From Phycisphaerae bacterium (GTDB lineage: Bacteria; Planctomycetota; Phycisphaerae; Sedimentisphaerales; Anaerobacaceae), in assembly GCA_030602845.1 (NCBI GenBank), contig JAUVYZ010000074.1, positions 1 through 8,561 on the forward strand: a stretch of 8,561 bases of DNA, in the 5' to 3' direction. The position numbers and the translations under genes are program-made. This document shows positions 1-5,196 of this stretch, one piece after another; position 1 is the first letter of the stretch; every line of letters begins with the position of its first letter. Below the pieces are notes generated by a model. The model made no database searches. It had not been told where the DNA came from and saw only the letters and a list, made by a program, of their open reading frames with translations.

Positions 1-481
1 TCCCGCCGAGAAATGTCCCCGGCGTCAACACAACCGTCTCGGTAGAGTATAACGAGCCGTCCTTGCAACCCACCGCCCGCACTTTATCATCGCAGGTTTC
101 TATCTCTGTCGCTATCGCTTCGATAATGGTCAAATTAGCAGTTTGTTCAAGCGCTCGCCGCATAAAGTCCTGATACTTCTGCCTGTCCGCCTGCGCCCGC
201 GGCGACTGCACAGCCGGGCCTTTCGAGCGATTCAGCATCCGAAACTGGATACCCGTTGCATCTATCGCCAGCCCCATCAGTCCCCCCAGCGCATCAATCT
301 CGCGCGCAATCTGTCCCTTCGCAAGTCCGCCGATGGCAGGATTGCAGCTCATCCTGGCTATCGTGTCTTTGCCGATGGTTATAAGGCAGGTTTCAGCGCC
401 GATTTTAGCGGCAGCATGAGCGGCCTCGACGCCAGCGTGACCTCCACCTATAACGATGCAATCAAACTCTTTTGCTTTCAT
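1..481 (-). CDS. mnmG: MnmG (GidA), tRNA wobble-uridine modification enzyme, N-terminal part
   Basis: This is the FAD-binding subunit of the MnmE-MnmG complex, which installs the (carboxymethyl)aminomethyl group on C5 of wobble uridine 34 in certain tRNAs in the cytoplasm. The 160 visible codons hold the dinucleotide-binding motif GGGHAG (residues 12-17) after a beta strand, then SCNPAIGGLAKG (45-56), DALGGLMG (63-70) and GIQFRMLNRSKGPAV (77-91) followed by RAQADR. These line up in order with my memory of E. coli MnmG, with no gap in the FAD-binding part. The gene leaves the window at base 1, so the substrate-binding and C-terminal MnmE-binding parts are not seen. The start is taken at the ATG at 481. 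An in-frame ATG two codons upstream (487) is equally possible, because neither has a clear Shine-Dalgarno. The upstream gap to acpS is filled with repeat sequence. Confidence 0.96.
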   Translation of the reverse strand, partial: MKAKEFDCIVIGGGHAGVEAAHAAAKIGAETCLITIGKDTIARMSCNPAIGGLAKGQIAREIDALGGLMGLAIDATGIQFRMLNRSKGPAVQSPRAQADRQKYQDFMRRALEQTANLTIIEAIATEIETCDDKVRAVGCKDGSLYSTETVVLTPGTFLGG

Positions 482-492
482 TCGCATATTTT

Positions 493-608
493 TTAACGCG
501 GAGAGCGCAGAGAAAATATAATAATAAAAAGAAAAGAATGTGGATCCCTGCGAAGTCAGGAATGACCATATTAAAAACCTCTGCGTACTCTGCGAGCTCG
601 GCGGTTAA
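493..608. repeat. Intergenic element with GC-rich imperfect inverted arms and an internal hairpin
   Basis: The acpS-mnmG gap is bounded by two related arms in opposite orientation. The left arm, TTAACGCGGAGAGCGCAGAG, lies at 493-512. The right arm at 588-608 reads on the other strand as TTAACCGCCGAGCTCGCAGAG. They match with one gap and a few mismatches. A further CTCTGCG copy lies at 579-585. Between the arms is an A-rich stretch (511-539) and a short hairpin-like core, GATCCCTGCGAAGTCAGGAA (543-562), whose TCCCTG and CAGGAA arms pair with one mismatch. Such GCGGAGA/CGCAGAG units and GGATCCCTGCGAA...AGGAATGAC hairpins are of the kind dispersed between genes in repeat-rich bacterial genomes; that is recollection, not a search result. 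The right arm covers the stop codon of acpS. No transposase is present, so if mobile it would be non-autonomous. Confidence 0.6.
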
Positions 609-1009
609 TCTTTTTTTCTTTTTCCTTTCCCTGCCAGGGCAACTGCCGATGCAATTGCAAAATTTGCCGTATGTGTGATACTAACGCTTATATGTTTAAT
701 CCCAAACTTCTCGGCAAGCTTCTTGACCTCCCCGGTGAGAGTAACCTCAGGCTGACCGGCAGGATTGTTTACTATCTCTATATCCGTCCAGGCAATCTTA
801 CCCCGCCAGCCCGTCCCCATCAGTTTAAGAATTGTTTCCTTTGCCGCAAAACGCCCGGCTAATTTCTCTATTCGGTCCTTATTCGCCTCGGCGTATGCCT
901 GTTCAGCGGCAGTAAAAATCCTGTCAATAAAGCGCTCGCCGTGCCGCTTTATCATCTCTTCTATTCGCGGACAATCCACAAGGTCTATACCGTGGGCTAC
1001 TATTTCCAT
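605..1009 (-). CDS. acpS: Holo-[acyl-carrier-protein] synthase AcpS
   Basis: AcpS transfers the 4'-phosphopantetheine arm from coenzyme A to a serine of apo-ACP, activating ACP for fatty-acid synthesis in the cytoplasm. The 134-aa length fits the small, trimeric AcpS-type phosphopantetheinyl transferases. The sequence opens with the family signature GIDLVD (residues 7-12), which holds the metal-binding Asp9. The second signature, RFAAKETILKLMGTG (53-67), holds the metal-binding Glu58 and Lys62. The C-terminal strand SVSITHTANFAIASAV (108-123) is the usual SISH-type segment, with Thr replacing the common Ser before His112. No catalytic residue is missing. The ATG at 1009 places GIDLVD at the normal distance from the N-terminus, although no Shine-Dalgarno precedes it. 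The lysine/arginine-rich tail (KGKRKKD) ends in a TAA that lies inside an intergenic repeat arm, so the exact C-terminus may have been reset by the repeat. Confidence 0.97.
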   Translation of the reverse strand: MEIVAHGIDLVDCPRIEEMIKRHGERFIDRIFTAAEQAYAEANKDRIEKLAGRFAAKETILKLMGTGWRGKIAWTDIEIVNNPAGQPEVTLTGEVKKLAEKFGIKHISVSITHTANFAIASAVALAGKGKRKKD

Positions 1010-1020
1010 ATTGAAAAACG

Positions 1021-1095
1021 CCTAAAGTGAACTAAAGTACCTAAAGTGAAAAGATAATCCATAATTTTAGGCACTTTAGGCACTCCAAACTTTAG
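1021..1095. repeat. CACTTTAGG repeat cluster with inverted copies
   Basis: This element fills the gap between the PpiC-type gene and acpS. CCTAAAGTG occurs at 1021-1029 and 1040-1048, with a variant (ACTAAAGTA) between them at 1031-1039. Its perfect reverse complement CACTTTAGG lies at 1072-1080, followed by a degenerate ACTTTAG at 1089-1095. A transcript of the minus strand could form a 9-bp stem (CCTAAAGTG with CACTTTAGG), with a 23-nt loop if the nearer copy is used. There is no terminal U-run directly after the stem, so a classical intrinsic terminator is not supported. The cluster begins one base downstream of the stop codon of the PpiC-type gene, which suggests insertion or expansion in a tolerated gap. 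Confidence 0.7.
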
Positions 1096-1096
1096 C

Positions 1097-2236
1097 TCAC
1101 TGCCTTTCGTTGCTCATTCGGTAAATTTTTTCCAGGCAGAAATCTATGAATGCATCCATATTACTCAGGGCCGCTTGCCGCCAAAGTTTGGCAGTAAGCC
1201 TGTCAATAGCTTTTTTCCGGCGGCCAAAAATAATTTTGGCCTCTACCACCCCCTGCACCTCTTCAAGAGACTTAAAGCTTTTCGACTGTTTCTCTTCCAG
1301 CTTCATTATGAAAATATGCTCTCCTGTCTCAATTGGCCCCGCAATCTGACCCGGCTTTAGTTTCTCGGCTTCGGCGGCAAGAACATCATATGGTGCGGCT
1401 AATGACTGCACCTGAACCGGCTTCCACAATCCGCCAAACTCTCGCCTGTGCCCGTGCGAATACTTCCTGGCCGATTCGCCGAAATCTTCACCTGCCCGCA
1501 AACGTCTAACCAATTCACCGGCCAGCTCTTTTGCTTGTTCGAGCCGACTCTGATTTGCGTCCGCCACTTCCAATTCAGCCGGCTTAATATCAATGAGCCG
1601 AAACTTTAACATCGCCTCCGTAGAGAAAAATTCGTCTTTCATTTCATTATAGGTGTCCACCAGCTCGGTGTAAGTGATTGGCCCGGCCTTTGGTAATTGC
1701 GATGCTATGTAAGATTGAGTGAGAATCACCTTTTTCTGATATTCCTCAAAGCTCCGCCAATCCATCCCCATTTGCTTTAGTACCTCTTCCGCCCTGGCGT
1801 AATCGCCCCCGAAGCCGACAACAAATTTCCTCACTTCCGTTTCTACCGCCTTTTCCACAGCTTCATCAAATTGTTCTCCCGCATCTTTTTTGGCCTCCTG
1901 ATAAAGCAAAATATCCGATACTTTGATTATAAGAACCCTCTCAAGGTCACCCCTGGCCTGCAACTTGAACTGCTCAAAACTACTTCTTTTCGCAAGTGGC
2001 TTGAAATCTTCTATAAACGGCAAAACCATTTCGTCGGCAGTTATGGTCTCACCGCCCACCGCCAGCACAAAACCGCCTGATGCCTTCGGCAGACCCGTCC
2101 TCCGGGCAAAAGGAATCGCCGCCAGCTCTTCCTCGCTATACTTCGGCTTCTTACCACCCCCGCAGCCGGAAAACAAAACCAATAACGCTAATAAAAAAAT
2201 ACACTTACGCACAGCATATCCTCTTAACCTGGACAT
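1097..2236 (-). CDS. SurA/PpiC-type peptidyl-prolyl cis-trans isomerase lipoprotein
   Basis: This is a predicted periplasmic, membrane-anchored chaperone that speeds proline isomerisation during folding of exported proteins. From the ATG at 2236 it has 379 residues. A basic start is followed by a hydrophobic stretch (13-22) and the lipobox LFSGC with Cys25, giving a lipoprotein signal peptide. Residues about 56-180 form a helical SurA-N/trigger-factor-like chaperone arm, opening with VLAVGGETITADE. The PpiC (parvulin) domain covers about 207-315, with FRLIDIKP, then AGELVRRLRAGEDFGESARKYS, GHRREFGGLW, and LKPGQIAGPIETGEHIFIMKLE near its end. A helical tail to 379 packs back in SurA-like proteins. 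One parvulin domain is present, as in many PrsA/SurA variants. A GTG at 2212 (codon 9) has a much better ribosome site and still keeps the lipobox, so the true protein may be 371 residues. I assign no specific symbol because prsA, surA and ppiD cannot be told apart here. Confidence 0.9.
   Translation of the reverse strand: MSRLRGYAVRKCIFLLALLVLFSGCGGGKKPKYSEEELAAIPFARRTGLPKASGGFVLAVGGETITADEMVLPFIEDFKPLAKRSSFEQFKLQARGDLERVLIIKVSDILLYQEAKKDAGEQFDEAVEKAVETEVRKFVVGFGGDYARAEEVLKQMGMDWRSFEEYQKKVILTQSYIASQLPKAGPITYTELVDTYNEMKDEFFSTEAMLKFRLIDIKPAELEVADANQSRLEQAKELAGELVRRLRAGEDFGESARKYSHGHRREFGGLWKPVQVQSLAAPYDVLAAEAEKLKPGQIAGPIETGEHIFIMKLEEKQSKSFKSLEEVQGVVEAKIIFGRRKKAIDRLTAKLWRQAALSNMDAFIDFCLEKIYRMSNERQ
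2219..2224 (-). promoter_or_regulatory. Shine-Dalgarno supporting a GTG start at 2212 for the PpiC lipoprotein
   Basis: On the minus strand AGAGGA is followed by six bases and then GTG (2212-2210), in frame with the lipoprotein gene. The upstream ATG at 2236 has no such site and is preceded within 12 bases by a strong hairpin sequence. Starting at the GTG gives MRKCIFLLALLVLFSGC, a compact lipoprotein signal. This is the more likely start, although the ATG cannot be excluded. Confidence 0.55.
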
Positions 2237-2243
2237 TTTACCC

Positions 2244-2270
2244 GTAGGGGCAGGCCCACCTGCCTGCCCT
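2244..2270. repeat. GGGCAGGC hairpin repeat
   Basis: GGGCAGGC (2248-2255) and GCCTGCCC (2262-2269) are perfect inverted copies around a six-base loop, in the setting GTAGGGGCAGGC...GCCTGCCCT. It is GC-rich within an otherwise A/T-rich spacer. The unit resembles hairpins scattered between genes in many environmental bacterial genomes (recollection only). It lies 11 bases upstream of the ATG at 2236 and 35 bases upstream of the GTG at 2212. In the transcript it would hinder ribosome access to the ATG more than to the GTG. No U-run follows on the minus strand, so it is not called a terminator. Confidence 0.65.
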
Positions 2271-2354
2271 ATAACTCATTAAGAGCAAAATTCTACGCCA
2301 AAGCCCCAATATAATCCACAAAAACCAACAACAAAATTTTTCTCCCATCTACTA

Positions 2355-2385
2355 ACTCAAAACTAAACACTCAAAACTCAAAACT
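2355..2385. repeat. ACTCAAAACT direct repeats
   Basis: Three exact copies of the decamer ACTCAAAACT occur at 2355-2364, 2369-2378 and 2376-2385, the last two overlapping by three bases. They sit in the 210-bp spacer between the propeller lipoprotein and the PpiC lipoprotein. The rest of that spacer (about 2271-2350) is A/T-rich with no gene or clear signal that I can see. The array is too short and irregular for CRISPR. It is best read as a simple dispersed intergenic repeat. Confidence 0.6.
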
Positions 2386-2446
2386 ACTTCTCGCTTTCCT
2401 CAACCTCCCATTTCAATTCCCCAGGCCGCCTTCGGCTCTGTAATTC
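2384..2446 (-). other. In-frame coding-like extension after the propeller lipoprotein stop codon
   Basis: Directly after the TAA of the lipoprotein gene (2449-2447) the same frame stays open for 20 codons and closes with TAG at 2386-2384. Its end encodes PGELKWEVEE. The 546-aa protein contains LGELKWEIEE at residues 238-247. Over 33 aligned bases (2398-2430 against 4446-4478) 26 are identical, and four of the seven differences are third-position changes that keep the amino acid. It may be a decayed coding end or a dispersed repeat that happens to read this way. It is not proposed as a separate gene. Confidence 0.4.
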
Positions 2447-3481
2447 TTACCGCCTCTGAGATTTTTTCATCCTTTCATACATCTTCAAATCAAATATCAA
2501 AATTCCTCTTCCGACACCGGCCTTATCGCCTCTTTTGGCAAACTGAAAAGCCATATACCGCCCGTCGTCGCTCACGACCGGGTTGCTGGCCTTGTAGCCG
2601 GGATAGTCGCCAAAGAAAGTCAGCCGTTCCGTCTGTCCCGAGCCGTCCAGCGCTAACTTGTAGATGTCAATATATTGGCTCCCTTTCTTGCTGTGCTTAT
2701 CGCACTCGACCAGTGTGTGTTTGCCATCAGGAAAAATGCCTTCCGGCTCGTCATACTGGTTCGGCGCTTTTGAGTAGTTGACCGCCTTGCCGGTCTCGAT
2801 ATCCAGCCCCGCAACTTCCGTGCCCTGGTAACCGTATGCGCTGAAAATCAGCTCCTTTTCATCCGGCGGCCGAAGGTTCTGCGTCTCAAGTCCGGTCTTA
2901 AACGGCAAATCCCGCCTGTCCAGAATCTTTTTCTTGTTCGCCAGTTTAGCTGCGCCATTTTCGTAAACTACATCCGCCATATAGAACGCTCCGCCCTGCG
3001 TCCACGCTATCCGCATACGCCTGCGCGAAACCGCCGGGCCCTCAGAGCACTTCTCACCCAACGGCACAGGCGACCCGGAAAGGTCCTTCTTCAGCACCCA
3101 TAATTCGGCGTTCTTCTCGCTCCGGCTCGCCTGTGGGTTCTTCGCATCGAACTGCCGCGCCCCCGATAGCAGAATGTCGCCATTGGCGAGATACAGCGCC
3201 CGCGTGTAGCCCTCGTGATAGTAATGGTGTGTCATCGGACGGATAATCTTCGTCGCCAGTTTTATTTCATACACGTCGCCAAAGGTCTTCTCAATAAACA
3301 GTATGCGCTTGCCGTCGTGCGACCAGTCCGCCCTTTGCCCGAAGTGCGTTACCCGCCTTATATGCCGTGGCAATTCATCCAGTGGCGACTCACCTTTCCT
3401 GCTCCGCAATCGACCCGAACAGCCTTCCAATACCAGCCCCGCCAAAACCAATAATAAAAGTTTGTTGCTTCTGTACCACAT
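2447..3481 (-). CDS. TolB-like beta-propeller lipoprotein
   Basis: This is a predicted membrane-anchored periplasmic protein of 344 residues with WD40-like (PD40) repeats, of the kind found in TolB and related propellers. A basic start (MWYRSNK) and hydrophobic core (8-18) lead to LEGC, with Cys21 as the probable lipidation site. Glu at the position two before Cys is unusual for a lipobox. PD40-like blade motifs are seen at ADWSHDGKRILFIE (51-64), around AVSRRRMRIAWT (150-161), FPDGKHTLVECD (250-261) and VVSDDGRYMAFQF (302-314). Such blades usually bind proteins or carbohydrate ligands; no catalytic motif is visible and the partner is unknown. It is shorter than full TolB and lacks an obvious TolB N-terminal domain, so tolB is not assigned. 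The start at 3481 is fixed by a good Shine-Dalgarno. The gene follows the 546-aa gene by 62 bp and may be co-transcribed with it. Confidence 0.8.
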   Translation of the reverse strand: MWYRSNKLLLLVLAGLVLEGCSGRLRSRKGESPLDELPRHIRRVTHFGQRADWSHDGKRILFIEKTFGDVYEIKLATKIIRPMTHHYYHEGYTRALYLANGDILLSGARQFDAKNPQASRSEKNAELWVLKKDLSGSPVPLGEKCSEGPAVSRRRMRIAWTQGGAFYMADVVYENGAAKLANKKKILDRRDLPFKTGLETQNLRPPDEKELIFSAYGYQGTEVAGLDIETGKAVNYSKAPNQYDEPEGIFPDGKHTLVECDKHSKKGSQYIDIYKLALDGSGQTERLTFFGDYPGYKASNPVVSDDGRYMAFQFAKRGDKAGVGRGILIFDLKMYERMKKSQRR

Positions 3482-3485
3482 AATT

Positions 3486-3493
3486 CTTCTCCC
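3486..3493 (-). promoter_or_regulatory. Shine-Dalgarno of the propeller lipoprotein gene
   Basis: GGGAGAAG on the minus strand ends five bases before the ATG at 3481 (GGGAG alone gives a seven-base spacing). It is the clearest ribosome-binding site in the window together with the one at 5193-5196, and it supports the annotated start. The rest of the 62-bp gap is A/T-rich, with no promoter I can call with confidence. Confidence 0.7.
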
Positions 3494-3543
3494 GTTAATT
3501 TATAAAATTATGTCTTTGCTTTAAGTTGCAGCTTGTGGAATAC

Positions 3544-5184
3544 TCAAGGCCTTCGCCAGCCGGTTGTTTCAATCCTGTTAAACTCGGCCTCTATGTCTGT
3601 GCCTTCGTAAAACGACAGCCAGCCTCGCAGCCGATGCGTTTCGCCGGGTGCGGCGTCCGGAAACTTCGGGTCCGAATGGAAGCACGGGCACTTCTCATTG
3701 CCCCACGGCTGGTGGCAGTTCTCCCACGCCGTAATAATCCACCGTTTCCCATCGCTCGACCGGCAGGCAACATACGGATTTGTGAATACTTTATTGTCGT
3801 TGGTCTGCTGCTCAAAGCCCGCCGCCATCTTCGTCATCACGCAGTTCTGCACCCGCAAATCGCTGAGCTTCTCGTCCGTCCCGTTCTTGAGCCACAGTTC
3901 CATCCGCACCGCTTCCTTTGTCGGCTTGACCTTCACGCCGAATATGATTCCATTCGGCAGTTTTCGCTCAATGTCCAGTGTCCCATCCGGATGCCGATTC
4001 CACTCTAATCGGGGTAGAACAATGTCTTGCTTTGTCCATATCGTGTCGATATGCGTATGTGCCAGATACGTCAGCCCTAAGTTCGACCAGATAGCTTCCG
4101 GCACATCCACGACGACGTAGCTGTTTGCGTCCCACGGTGTAAAGACGCTGAACTTCGTCTCACGCTGCGGGTCAATCGCTCCATCTAAAAACCCGATTCG
4201 CGGATGACGCCCTCCCGGATAAGGCAATACCAGCAGCGGCGCATCCTCTGCCCGCCTCGGACGATTATCCGGCCGAATATCAAACTTCTTCAGCGCAGCT
4301 ACAATTGCCTTCTCCGTCAGACCCGTTGCCGCACTTATCTCTTCATTCGTAAACCGGTGGTACCACACCATATTTTCGAGCCAGTACTTCAGTTCCTCAT
4401 CACTGCCCGGCTTGCGAAAATTCCCCGAACCACTTTCTTCCTCCTCTTCAATCTCCCACTTCAATTCACCAAGTCGCTCCGGCATCACGAATTCAATGCG
4501 TCCATTATTGAACAATATATTGCAGCCCTTACCCTTATGATTTTCAGTGGTCAAAATCTCCGGCCCGCCAAACTGATTCCAGCCACCTTTGGTCTCAAAC
4601 AAGAGCACCATATCCGCTGGCGAATTCGGCTCAGCATTCGGATTAATCGCATAATGACAGCGATCCTTATCGCCTCCTCTTAATGCGCTTTTGCAAATAA
4701 ATGTCTTCGCATCCACATAATGCCTTTCATCATAATTCTCTACCAACAAATCGCACCACTTGTCCGATGTAGGATACTTTCCATCAAAATCATTGGCATA
4801 AAGACGCATCACAATGCCCAAGCGGTGTAAGTGTGATCCACAAATCGAGATGGGTGGTGGTCGTTTAGCCGGAGTTACAATAAGGCATACAAACAAAAAA
4901 GTGAACGAAATCCCAGCCATAACTATTCCTAACGTAGCTGACACCCGGTCGGCTATTCTACCATTACCTTTACGTATTTTCCCCAGCGCAGCTGCTCCGA
5001 AAACAATCCCGACGGTTGCGAATGACCACCATATAAGGACGCCGAGAACAGATCGAACACTTTCTTCAAGTGTCACAAAATGCAAGTATATACAAAAACC
5101 CAGAATGGACAGCACAGGGGATATTACCGCAAGCTTTGAAGTTCTTAGCTTTTGTCCTTTTGCATAATTTCCCGTATCACTCAT
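3544..5184 (-). CDS. Unknown three-TM membrane protein with a prepilin H-X9-DG-like segment and a conserved-looking C-terminal module
   Basis: I do not recognise a function. The 546 residues split into parts. Three hydrophobic segments (about 17-37, 47-68, 84-104) surround ALGKIRKGNGRIADR, resembling DUF4190-type small membrane domains. Residues about 115-233 resemble planctomycete prepilin-type H-X9-DG domains: CGSHLHRLGIVMRLYANDFDGKYP, split here as CGSHLHRLGIV and MRLYANDFDGKYP, then FICKSA, YAINPNA and MVLLFETKGGWNQFGGPEI. The closing motif is diverged to His216, ten residues, then Asn-Gly. An acidic linker (LGELKWEIEEEEE, 238-250) follows. Residues 262-303 look like a helix-turn-helix (FTNEEISAATGLTEKAIVAALKKF). 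The C-terminal module (about 315-543) is strand-rich, with ITAWENC, a CPC pair (499, 501) and HSDPKFPD. Basic residues before TM1 and between TM2 and TM3 predict that everything after TM3 is periplasmic, so DNA binding is doubtful. The start overlaps the mfd stop and has a good ribosome site. Confidence 0.8.
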   Translation of the reverse strand: MSDTGNYAKGQKLRTSKLAVISPVLSILGFCIYLHFVTLEESVRSVLGVLIWWSFATVGIVFGAAALGKIRKGNGRIADRVSATLGIVMAGISFTFLFVCLIVTPAKRPPPISICGSHLHRLGIVMRLYANDFDGKYPTSDKWCDLLVENYDERHYVDAKTFICKSALRGGDKDRCHYAINPNAEPNSPADMVLLFETKGGWNQFGGPEILTTENHKGKGCNILFNNGRIEFVMPERLGELKWEIEEEEESGSGNFRKPGSDEELKYWLENMVWYHRFTNEEISAATGLTEKAIVAALKKFDIRPDNRPRRAEDAPLLVLPYPGGRHPRIGFLDGAIDPQRETKFSVFTPWDANSYVVVDVPEAIWSNLGLTYLAHTHIDTIWTKQDIVLPRLEWNRHPDGTLDIERKLPNGIIFGVKVKPTKEAVRMELWLKNGTDEKLSDLRVQNCVMTKMAAGFEQQTNDNKVFTNPYVACRSSDGKRWIITAWENCHQPWGNEKCPCFHSDPKFPDAAPGETHRLRGWLSFYEGTDIEAEFNRIETTGWRRP

Positions 5185-5196
5185 TTTTCCTTTCCT
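5181..5196 (-). promoter_or_regulatory. ATGA overlap and Shine-Dalgarno coupling mfd to the membrane-protein gene
   Basis: The ATG of the 546-aa gene (5184-5182) overlaps the TGA of mfd (5183-5181) in the four-base ATGA arrangement. Upstream, within mfd, lies AGGAAAGG (5196-5189), with AGGA eight bases before the ATG. This favours translation re-initiation and places both genes on one transcript. Confidence 0.75.

Noticed and set aside
1021..1095. CRISPR array or intrinsic terminator
   Set aside because: Units are 9 bp, irregularly spaced and in both orientations, with no spacers of even length. The possible stem has no following U-run.
3494..3543. Promoter for the propeller lipoprotein in the A/T-rich 62-bp gap
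   Set aside because: TATAAA-like sequence exists, but no acceptable -35 at the right spacing was found, and A/T richness alone gives such matches.
4276..4401. Helix-turn-helix segment of the 546-aa protein as a transcription regulator
   Set aside because: Three preceding membrane segments with basic residues on the inner side place this part outside the cytoplasm. The resemblance is kept as a description only.
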